Shown here piece after piece: positions 56,114 through 62,648 of a DNA stretch of 64,000 nt; position 1 is the first letter of the stretch, and each line of letters starts with the position of its first letter. Origin of the DNA: Phytohabitans suffuscus. Its GTDB lineage: Bacteria > Actinomycetota > Actinomycetes > Mycobacteriales > Micromonosporaceae. Position numbers and translations under genes: made by a program. The notes below the pieces were generated by a model. That model did not search any database and was not told where the DNA came from. It was given only the letters and a program-made list of their open reading frames with translations. The stretch covers positions 6,634,320-6,698,319 of the forward strand of contig NZ_AP022871.1 in the NCBI RefSeq assembly GCF_011764565.1, given 5' to 3'.

Positions 56114-57298
56114 GTGCGCGGCGGGGTGTTGACCTGGGGTCCGCTCGACGGTGACGGCGACCGGGAGGCGGTGGCCGCGCTGGCCGGGCGGTGCCACGGG
56201 GCGGACGGCGGGGTTCCGGAGGTCACCATCAGCCGGTTCGCGGCCGACGGCGTGATCACGACCGGCGGCCGCACGGCGACGGGGGTGCTGGTCGCGGCGG
56301 CCGCCGTCCGTCCACTGTCACCGGGTGTGGCGCTCATCGGCCTGGTCGACCCGGCCCACCGCGGCGCCGGCGTCGGCGGCGCGCTCCTCGACTGGGGCCT
56401 GGCCACCGCGACCAGCGTCGTGGCCGGGGTGACGCGCAACGCCGCGACCAGCGCCGCGACCAGCGCTGTGGGCAGCGTCGCGGGCAGCACTGTGGGCGGG
56501 GTGACGGGCAGCGTCGCGATCAGCGTCGCGGGCGGCGCTGCGGGCGGCGCTGCGGGCGGGGTGACGGTGGAGACCGAGGCGCTGACCGGGGCGGCCGAGC
56601 GGCTGTTCGCCAGCCGGGGGCTGCGGCAGGTCTTCGCCGAAGACGTGATGCGCTTCGACCTCGCCGCCGCCGAGCCGCCGGTCCTCCCGCTCCCGCCGGG
56701 CCTGACGGCGCTCGAGTGGACGCCCGCCCGCGCGCCCCGCTTCTTCGCCGCGTACGACGCCGCGTTCCGCGAGCGGCCCGGCTTTCCCGCCTGGCCGGTC
56801 GAGCGGTGGGTCGCTTGGACCGCCGGCGACGAGGAGTTTCGCCCACAGTGGTCGCTGCTGGCCGCCGGGCCGGCGGGCGACGCCGCTGGGCTGGAGGGCG
56901 ACACTGCCGGGCTGGAGGGCGACGCCGCCGGGCTGGAGGGCGACACTGCCGGGCTGGAGGGCGACGCCGCCGGGCTGGAGGGCGACACTGCCGGGCTGGA
57001 GGGCGACGCCGCCGGGCTGGAGGGCGACACTGCCGGGCTGGAGGGCGACGCCGCCGGGCTGGACGGCGACGCCGGCTTCGTCACCTGCGCGGAGGGCTGG
57101 GTCGTCCAGGTCGGCGTGGTGCCCTCCTGGCGTGGCCGGGGCGTCGGCGGCGCGCTGGTGGCGCAGGCGCTGCGGCGGATGCGGGCCGACGGTGCCGGGC
57201 AGGCGCTGCTCGACGTCAACGTCGACAACCCGGCCGGCCGCCTCTACGCGCGGCTCGGCTTCAGGACGCTGGGCCGCCGCGCGAGGTTTCAGCGGTGA
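56114..57298 (+). CDS. GNAT acetyltransferase with internal heptapeptide repeats
   Basis: 394 aa from GTG 56114. The N-terminal half has a GNAT acetyl-CoA site (LIGLVDPAHRGAGVGGALLD, residues ~75-95), and the C-terminal end has a second, better one (VQVGVVPSWRGRGVGGALVA then DVNVDNPAGRLYARLGFRTL), so this is a tandem GNAT of the MshD/mycothiol-synthase kind. Two inserts are unusual: a Val/Ala/Gly/Ser low-complexity stretch (~97-150) and nine heptads of GLEGD(A/T)A (~255-320) just before the second site. Both look like replication-slippage products. Substrate unknown. Confidence 0.8.
   Translation: MRGGVLTWGPLDGDGDREAVAALAGRCHGADGGVPEVTISRFAADGVITTGGRTATGVLVAAAAVRPLSPGVALIGLVDPAHRGAGVGGALLDWGLATATSVVAGVTRNAATSAATSAVGSVAGSTVGGVTGSVAISVAGGAAGGAAGGVTVETEALTGAAERLFASRGLRQVFAEDVMRFDLAAAEPPVLPLPPGLTALEWTPARAPRFFAAYDAAFRERPGFPAWPVERWVAWTAGDEEFRPQWSLLAAGPAGDAAGLEGDTAGLEGDAAGLEGDTAGLEGDAAGLEGDTAGLEGDAAGLEGDTAGLEGDAAGLDGDAGFVTCAEGWVVQVGVVPSWRGRGVGGALVAQALRRMRADGAGQALLDVNVDNPAGRLYARLGFRTLGRRARFQR
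56876..57073 (+). repeat. 21/42-bp in-frame tandem repeat in GNAT gene
   Basis: Nine copies of a 21-bp unit encoding GDAAGLE or GDTAGLE in strict alternation, so the higher-order period is 42 bp. Units are almost identical at the DNA level (GGGCTGGAGGGCGAC then GCCGCC or ACTGCC), indicating recent expansion. Confidence 0.85.
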
Positions 57299-57848
57299 GC
57301 GCCTCGTAGGCGGCCGCGAACCGCTCGGCCGCCGCGTCCACGGCCGCCGAGTCGCCGGTTGCCAGCAGGTCGAGCAGCAGCCCGCGCATGACCGCCACGC
57401 CGAGCCGCGCGTCGGCGCGGGCCACGTCCTCGGGTACGCCGCGGGCGCGGGCGAACTCGACGGCCGGCTCCAGCCACGACTCGACGACCCCGTCGAGCAG
57501 GGGGAGGGCGTGCGTGCGGCCCTGGAGCGCCTGCCCGTACACCTCGAAGAAGAGCCGCTCGTGCGGCGCCAGCGCCGGGTCGGAGAAGCGCCGCCACATC
57601 CGCCGGATCGCGTCGCCGGGCGTGACCGCCTCGTCCAGCCCCAGGCCGGCGAAGGTCTCCCGCTGGCGCCGCTCGACCGCCCGGATCACCTCGACCAGCA
57701 GCCCTTCCCTGCCGCCGAAGTGGTAGATGAGCATGCGGTGGCTCGTGCCGAGCGCGGCGGCGAGCTGGCGCAGGCTCAGGTCGCTGAGCCCGTGCGCGGC
57801 GAGGTGGTCGATGGCGGCGTCGAGGAGTCGCTGCCGGGGATCGGGCAT
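57261..57848 (-). CDS. TetR-family transcriptional regulator
   Basis: 195 aa, ATG 57848. N-terminal TetR helix-turn-helix: RQRLLDAAIDHLAAHGLSDL, LRQLAAALGTSHRMLIYHFG (residues ~6-50). The C-terminal ligand domain is all-helical with ERLFFEVYGQALQGRTHALP. It is divergent from the SRPBCC gene at 57863, and a 22-bp perfect palindrome (57845-57866) contains both start codons. There is no room for ribosome-binding sites, so both messages are probably leaderless. It should repress itself and the SRPBCC gene. The 3' end overlaps the convergent GNAT gene by 38 bp. Confidence 0.9.
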   Translation of the reverse strand: MPDPRQRLLDAAIDHLAAHGLSDLSLRQLAAALGTSHRMLIYHFGGREGLLVEVIRAVERRQRETFAGLGLDEAVTPGDAIRRMWRRFSDPALAPHERLFFEVYGQALQGRTHALPLLDGVVESWLEPAVEFARARGVPEDVARADARLGVAVMRGLLLDLLATGDSAAVDAAAERFAAAYEALTAETSRGGPAS

Positions 57849-57866
57849 GTACCATATGGTACATGC
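57845..57866. promoter_or_regulatory. 22-bp perfect palindrome, TetR operator over two start codons
   Basis: The half-site GCATGTACCAT (57845-57855) is mirrored exactly by ATGGTACATGC (57856-57866). The TetR start codon (57848-57846) lies in one arm and the SRPBCC start codon (57863-57865) in the other. Binding would cover the transcription starts of both genes if, as it seems, they are leaderless. Confidence 0.8.
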
Positions 57867-58312
57867 GTGTGCGGGACATCGATGTGACGGCGCGCTCGCG
57901 GGCGGACGCCGGCGCGGTCTACCGCCTGCTGGCCGACGGCGCGACCTGGCCCACGTGGTCGGGCCTCGGCTCGTTCGCGCTGGAGCGGGCGGACCCGGCG
58001 GGCGGTGAGGGCGTGGGGGCGGTCCGGATCTTCCGGACCTGGCCGTTCACCAACCGCGAGGAGGTCGTCGAGGCGGTCCCGGGCCGCCGTTTCAGCTACC
58101 GGCTGCTGTCGGGCATGGCCCTCGACGGCTACCGCGCCGACGTCGACCTGACCCCGGACGGCGACGGCACGCTGATCCGGTGGCACTCGACCTTCACGGC
58201 CAGGCGTCCGTGGATGGGCGGCTTCTACCGGCGTTTCCTCGGCCACTTCATCGAGGGCTGCGCCAAGGGCCTGGCCGAGGCGGCGGCGAAGGCTGCCACC
58301 CCTCACCCCTGA
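57863..58312 (+). CDS. SRPBCC-family protein
   Basis: 149 aa from ATG 57863. START-like helix-grip fold pattern: DIDVTARSRADAGAVYRLLA, WPTWSGLGSFALERADPAGG, then GAVRIFRTWPFTNREEVVEA and a long C-terminal helix (RFLGHFIEGCAKGLAEAAAK). These polyketide-cyclase/dehydrase-type proteins bind hydrophobic ligands. Controlled with the divergent TetR gene through the shared palindrome, so it likely handles the TetR ligand. Confidence 0.88.
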   Translation: MRVRDIDVTARSRADAGAVYRLLADGATWPTWSGLGSFALERADPAGGEGVGAVRIFRTWPFTNREEVVEAVPGRRFSYRLLSGMALDGYRADVDLTPDGDGTLIRWHSTFTARRPWMGGFYRRFLGHFIEGCAKGLAEAAAKAATPHP

Positions 58313-58327
58313 GGGGTGCCGGCCGGG

Positions 58328-58621
58328 TCAGGCGGGGACGTCGGTGAAGTGCTCGACCACCGGCGGCGCCGCGAAGAACGGGCCGATCAGCGAGCGCCAG
58401 GTCGTGAAGCGCTCGGTCTCCCGGAACTCGCGCACGTGCGCCTCGACCGAGTCCCACTCCACGAGGAGCACGAAACGTGACGGCGACTCGACGCCGCGGG
58501 TCATCCGGACCGAGCGGCAGCCGGGCGTGCCGGCCAGGACGGGGTGGCCCTTCGCGTACGCGGTCGCGAAGTCGTCCTCCTGACCTGGCTTGACGTCGAT
58601 CAATGCGACTTCGAGCACCAT
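58328..58621 (-). CDS. Antibiotic biosynthesis monooxygenase (ABM) domain protein
   Basis: 97 aa from ATG 58621. Compact ferredoxin-like fold: VLEVALIDVKPGQEDDFATA, GCRSVRMTRGVESPSRFVLL, EWDSVEAHVREFRETERFTT. Matches the ABM/YgiN group, small cofactorless oxygenases or quinone/heme-binding proteins. No conserved heme ligands can be assigned with confidence. Single leftward gene between the SRPBCC gene and the riboswitch. Confidence 0.85.
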   Translation of the reverse strand: MVLEVALIDVKPGQEDDFATAYAKGHPVLAGTPGCRSVRMTRGVESPSRFVLLVEWDSVEAHVREFRETERFTTWRSLIGPFFAAPPVVEHFTDVPA

Positions 58622-58736
58622 GATCGCAGCGTACCGTGCCTAGCCTCCTAGGAAGCTTGAGCGAGTGTGCTAGGAGTCGCATCGCACAGGGGAGTGGGGT
58701 GTCCCAAAACGCGCGCCGATGGTGGATGATGGAGCC

Positions 58737-58869
58737 GTAGGAGGGGAGTATTCCCCCGCGACGTTGTCGTCAACACGGTCGTCATCGGGCCCACCGGTCG
58801 CCGACCCGGCATCGTCGGTCGCCAGTCCATCGCGGCATGAGTCCGAGGGCGGCGGAAGAGACCTCCGAC
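58737..58869 (+). ncRNA. yybP-ykoY manganese riboswitch upstream of terC
   Basis: The hallmarks of this class are present: GGAGGGGAGTA at 58740-58750 (P1 strand plus conserved GGGGAGTA), the following CCGCGACGTTGTCGTCAACA and GGTCGTCATCGGG segments, and a closing GAGACCTCC at 58858-58866, with GGAGG (58740-58744) pairing to CCTCC (58862-58866). In known examples Mn2+ is held between the two internal loops and opens translation or transcription of exporters, very often TerC/Alx proteins, which is what follows here 59 bp downstream. Confidence 0.85.
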
Positions 58870-58927
58870 AGAGTCCACATCGCTTCGTCCATGACGGGGC
58901 GATGTCGTATGTCTGCCGGAGGTTTCC

Positions 58928-59929
58928 TTGGACGTGTCCGCTGGGGTGTGGGTCGTCACCCTCGTCGTTCTCGGCGCGGTGCTCGCCGTCGACCTGCTGA
59001 TCATCGGGCGCCGTCCCCACGAGCCCAGCATCAAAGAGTCCAGCATCTGGGTGAGCTTCTACGTCGCCCTCGCGCTGCTCTTCGGCATCGGCGTGTGGGT
59101 GACGAGCGGGGGCACGATCGCCGGCGAGTTCTACGCCGGCTGGCTCACCGAGTACAGCCTGTCGGTCGACAACCTCTTCGTCTTCGTGATCATCATGAGC
59201 CGCTTCGCGGTGCCCCGTAAGTTCCAGCAGGAAGTGCTGCTCATCGGCATCATCCTGGCGCTGGTCATGCGGGGTGGCTTCATCGCGGCGGGCGCGGCGC
59301 TGATCTCCCAGTTCGCCTGGGTGTTCTACATCTTCGGCGCGTTCCTGATCTACACGGCGATCAACCTCGCGCGCGAGGGCGAGATGGACGCCGCGGACTA
59401 CAAGGAGAACATCGTCATCCGGTACGCGCGGCGGGCGCTGCGCGTCTCCAACGACTACGGCAACGGCCGCCTCACGACGGTCAACGAGAGCGGGCGGCGC
59501 ATGTTCACGCCGCTGCTGCTCGTCATGATCGCGATCGGCACGACCGACCTGATCTTCGCGCTCGACTCGATCCCGGCGATCTTCGGTATCACCGACGAGC
59601 CCTACCTCGTCTTCACCGCCAACGTGTTCGCGCTGATGGGGCTCCGCCAGCTCTACTTCCTGCTCGGCGGCCTCCTGGAGCGGCTGGTCTACCTGTCGCT
59701 GGGCCTGTCGGTGATCCTCGGCTTCATCGGCGTGAAGCTGGTGCTCGAGGCCCTCGCCGACAACAACGTCCCGTTCATCAACGGCGGCGAGCACGTCGGC
59801 TGGGCGCCGCACATCCCGATCTGGCTCTCGCTGACCGTCATCATCGGCACGCTGGTGATCGCGACGGTGGCGAGCCTGATCAAGTCGTCCCGGGACAGCA
59901 GGAAAGAGCTGGTCAGCGCCGACCACTGA
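58928..59929 (+). CDS. TerC-family membrane protein, likely Mn2+ exporter
   Basis: 333 aa. TTG 58928 has GGAGG 5 nt upstream. About nine membrane helices carrying the paired TerC acidic motifs: LTEYSLSVDNLFVFVIIMSR and IGTTDLIFALDSIPAIFGIT, in which the Asp residues are thought to bind metal. Alx/TerC proteins export manganese and help load secreted metalloproteins. The upstream riboswitch supports a manganese role. The 3' end overlaps the convergent NlpC/P60 gene by 17 bp. Confidence 0.92.
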   Translation: MDVSAGVWVVTLVVLGAVLAVDLLIIGRRPHEPSIKESSIWVSFYVALALLFGIGVWVTSGGTIAGEFYAGWLTEYSLSVDNLFVFVIIMSRFAVPRKFQQEVLLIGIILALVMRGGFIAAGAALISQFAWVFYIFGAFLIYTAINLAREGEMDAADYKENIVIRYARRALRVSNDYGNGRLTTVNESGRRMFTPLLLVMIAIGTTDLIFALDSIPAIFGITDEPYLVFTANVFALMGLRQLYFLLGGLLERLVYLSLGLSVILGFIGVKLVLEALADNNVPFINGGEHVGWAPHIPIWLSLTVIIGTLVIATVASLIKSSRDSRKELVSADH

Positions 59930-60821
59930 CGACGCGGTGGGCCGCCACCAGCGTGGCGGCCCGCTCCGGCGGCATCGGCTCCTCGACCACGAGCCGCCGC
60001 TGGTAGCAGGCGTGCAGCAGGTGCCCGGGCCCGCGGTCGGACACGAAGCCCACGTGGTGCACGGGACGGCCGGGGCGGGCGAAGAAGTACAGGTCGCCCG
60101 GCTGCTCGGTCCCGGGCGGCACCGGCTCGGTCGCCCGCGCCTGGTCGCCCGCGTCGCGGGGGAGCCGCACGCCGAGGCGCCGCCACGCGAGGTGCACCAG
60201 CCCGGAGCAGTCGATGCCGTGGCCGGACATGCCGCCCCAGACGTACACGGAGTCGACCAGCCGCCGGGCCAGCGCGAGCGCTTCCACGGCCGCCGCCGGG
60301 TCCGGCAGCCGCGTCACGGCGCCGGGTGCCGCCCAGAGTGGACGGTCGTGTCCGGGTACGCGTACCGGGTGGAAGCCGCCGACCGGCTCGCCGGCTCCGG
60401 CCAGCCGGGTGCCGAGCACCACGCCGGGCAGTGCCACCGCGCCGCCGGGGCGGTCCAGCAGGTCGGCGGTCACGGCGTCGACCACCAGTGACGGCTCCGG
60501 GAGCGGGTCGGACGCGAGCTGCGCGACGGGCAGCCATCCCGGGTAGCCGCGCGGGTCCAGCGCGGCGGCCGGCTGCTCGACCGCGACGGCGCGGGCCCAG
60601 CCGTCCGGGCGTACCCGCTCGACCAGCACCCGCTCGCCCAGCAGCAGCTGACTGACCACACAGTCACCGACCCGCTGGTCGCGGTCCATCTTGGACACCC
60701 AGGCCGCGATGTCGGCGCGGGGCTCGAGGGCCGGCGCGTCGACCGGGCGTACGGCGGCCGGATCGGACCAGAGCGTCGCCACCGGGGTCGCTACGAAACC
60801 AACTGCCGGCTCAGTCGCCAT
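59913..60821 (-). CDS. NlpC/P60 cysteine peptidase, YkfC-like
   Basis: 302 aa from ATG 60821, overlapping the upstream epimerase gene by 11 bp. N-terminal ~170 residues form SH3-like domains (ATPVATLWSDPAAVRPVDAP, DQRVGDCVVSQLLLGERVLV); the catalytic domain has YVWGGMSGHGIDCSGLVHLA with the Cys nucleophile and HHVGFVSDRG with His. No signal peptide is visible, as in YkfC, which cleaves gamma-D-Glu-Dap bonds of muropeptides in the cytoplasm after L-Ala is exposed. With the epimerase and hydrolase genes it forms a recycling set. Confidence 0.88.
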   Translation of the reverse strand: MATEPAVGFVATPVATLWSDPAAVRPVDAPALEPRADIAAWVSKMDRDQRVGDCVVSQLLLGERVLVERVRPDGWARAVAVEQPAAALDPRGYPGWLPVAQLASDPLPEPSLVVDAVTADLLDRPGGAVALPGVVLGTRLAGAGEPVGGFHPVRVPGHDRPLWAAPGAVTRLPDPAAAVEALALARRLVDSVYVWGGMSGHGIDCSGLVHLAWRRLGVRLPRDAGDQARATEPVPPGTEQPGDLYFFARPGRPVHHVGFVSDRGPGHLLHACYQRRLVVEEPMPPERAATLVAAHRVVSGRR

Positions 60822-61893
60822 CCGTGGATATTATCTTCAATCCCAGTCCGGGTGCCTCCGGCAGCACGACGTGCGCGCCCTCGTACCGGATGCCGCCCTG
60901 GACCGGCGACGAGGCGAGCCACCAGGCGGCGTCGAGGTCGGGGACGGCCGTGGTGCCGTACGCGGCGACCAGGCTGGCCGCCGCCCCGATGCCCACCTGG
61001 CTCTCCATCATCGAGCCGACGACCGTGCCCATCCCGTGCGCGGTGGCCAGCTCCAGCAGCGTGCGGGCGGGGCCGAGGCCGCCGCACTTGGCGAGCTTGA
61101 CGTTGACCATGTCGGCGGCCCGCCTTCGGATCACCTCGACCAGGTCGCGCACCCCGTACACGGACTCGTCGGCCAGGACCGGCAGCGACACCCGCTCGCT
61201 GACCCAGGCCAGCCCGTCCAGGTCCCACGCCGGCACCGGCTGCTCGACGAGCTCGACGTCGAGCCCGGCGTCCTCGATGCCGCGGATCACCCGTACAGCC
61301 TCGCGCGGCGTCCACCCCTGGTTGGCGTCGAGCCGGATCCGCGCCCCGGGGCCGGCGGCCGCGCGCACCGCCCGTACCCGCGAGACGTCACCCGCGGCGT
61401 CGAGCCCGACCTTGAGCTTGAGCACCGCGAACCCCTCGGCCACCCGGTCCCGGGCCGCCGCGGCCAGGGCGCCGGCATCGCTGGCGGAGAGCGTGACGTC
61501 CGTCGGTACGCGCCGCGCCGTCCCGCCCAGGAAACGCGCCAGGGGTACGCCGAGCCGGCGCGCGGCCAGGTCGTGCAGCGCGGTGTCGACGGCGGCCTTC
61601 GCGGCCTCGTTGCCGGTGACCGCGCGGCCGACCTCGGCCAGGAGGGCGTGGAGGTCGTCGGGGTCGCGGCCGGTGAGCAGCGGCCCGAGGATCTCGCGGA
61701 CGCACGCCTCGCTGCCCGGCACCGAGGCGCCGGTGACCTGCCACACCTGCGGCGCCTCGCCGAAGCCGGCCAGCCCGTCGCCGTCGACCACCTCGACGAC
61801 CAGCGTCTCGACGGTGGTCGCGCGGCGCAGCGCGGTCACGAACGGCGTGTGCAGCGGCGCCGATACCCGATGGGTCCTGACCTTTGCGATCAT
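60811..61893 (-). CDS. Enolase-superfamily epimerase, L-Ala-D/L-Glu epimerase type
   Basis: 360 aa from ATG 61893, overlapping the serine hydrolase stop (ATGA). MLE-subgroup features: the KLKVG motif with the catalytic Lys, metal ligands in RLDANQGW, ELVEQPVP and ADESVYG, and the second Lys in MVNVKLAKCGG. These residues match dipeptide epimerases such as YcjG/YkfB, which convert L-Ala-D-Glu from peptidoglycan to L-Ala-L-Glu. The company of NlpC/P60 and a serine hydrolase supports that substrate over o-succinylbenzoate or muconate. Confidence 0.88.
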   Translation of the reverse strand: MIAKVRTHRVSAPLHTPFVTALRRATTVETLVVEVVDGDGLAGFGEAPQVWQVTGASVPGSEACVREILGPLLTGRDPDDLHALLAEVGRAVTGNEAAKAAVDTALHDLAARRLGVPLARFLGGTARRVPTDVTLSASDAGALAAAARDRVAEGFAVLKLKVGLDAAGDVSRVRAVRAAAGPGARIRLDANQGWTPREAVRVIRGIEDAGLDVELVEQPVPAWDLDGLAWVSERVSLPVLADESVYGVRDLVEVIRRRAADMVNVKLAKCGGLGPARTLLELATAHGMGTVVGSMMESQVGIGAAASLVAAYGTTAVPDLDAAWWLASSPVQGGIRYEGAHVVLPEAPGLGLKIISTDGD

Positions 61894-62648
61894 CTGCGCG
61901 CCCACGCGGCGGCGGAGACGCGCGCGACGACGCCGCACGCCTGCGAGTCGGGCAGGTCGGTGGTGGTGCAGACGGCGATCGCGTACGGCGGCGCGTCGTC
62001 CGGGAAGACCACGCCGGCACCGTGCCGCACGCCCTCGACCCAGCCGTTCTTGTGCGCGACGCGGGTGCCGGCCGGGAGGCCGGCGGCGAGGTCCTCGGTG
62101 CGTTCCTGGCGCAGGAGCGTGCCGACCATCGGCGCCGGCGGGCCGAGCGTGCCGGTCACGATCGCGGTGAAGAGGGCGGCCAGGTCGGCGGCGGTGACCA
62201 GGTTGGTCAGGCCGGCCTCGCGGGCCGCGTAGTCTTCGATGCCGCGCGCGGTGACGCTGTGCCGCGCGCCGGCCAGGGCCCACACCTCGGCGACCGCGTC
62301 CAGACCGACGTGGCCGAGCAGGATGTTGGCGGCCAGGTTGCTCGACTTGGTGATCATACGGTCGGCCAGCCACGACAGCGTCGCGGTCCCGCCCAGCCGC
62401 TCCCACACGCCCTTGTCGCTGTCGTAGTCGCGGGTGCAGCCGAACATCCCGCCGGCCGCCGAGCGGAAGACGTTGTGCACCGGTACCTCGGCGTCGAGGT
62501 CGGCGCCGCCGCGGTGCAGGGCCGCGAGCACGGCCACTTTCATCGTGCTCGCGGCGTAGTGCGTCCGGTCCGGCAGGCGGGTGTGGCGCGCCGGCCCGTC
62601 CAGTGGTCCGATGTAGACGGACACGCCTGGAGGCAGGTCATCCAGCAT
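61890..62648 (-). CDS. Class A beta-lactamase-fold serine hydrolase
   Basis: 252 aa from ATG 62648, overlapping typA by 11 bp. SxxK motif STMK (residues ~34-37), SxN as SSN in ITKSSNLAANIL, and KNG (HKNGWVEGVRHGAGV) in place of KTG. The Glu166 region of true beta-lactamases is not evident. No signal peptide, so a cytoplasmic DD- or LD-type peptidase/amidohydrolase acting on muropeptides is more likely than periplasmic resistance. It takes the place that the LD-carboxypeptidase YkfA has in Bacillus. Confidence 0.82.
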   Translation of the reverse strand: MLDDLPPGVSVYIGPLDGPARHTRLPDRTHYAASTMKVAVLAALHRGGADLDAEVPVHNVFRSAAGGMFGCTRDYDSDKGVWERLGGTATLSWLADRMITKSSNLAANILLGHVGLDAVAEVWALAGARHSVTARGIEDYAAREAGLTNLVTAADLAALFTAIVTGTLGPPAPMVGTLLRQERTEDLAAGLPAGTRVAHKNGWVEGVRHGAGVVFPDDAPPYAIAVCTTTDLPDSQACGVVARVSAAAWARR

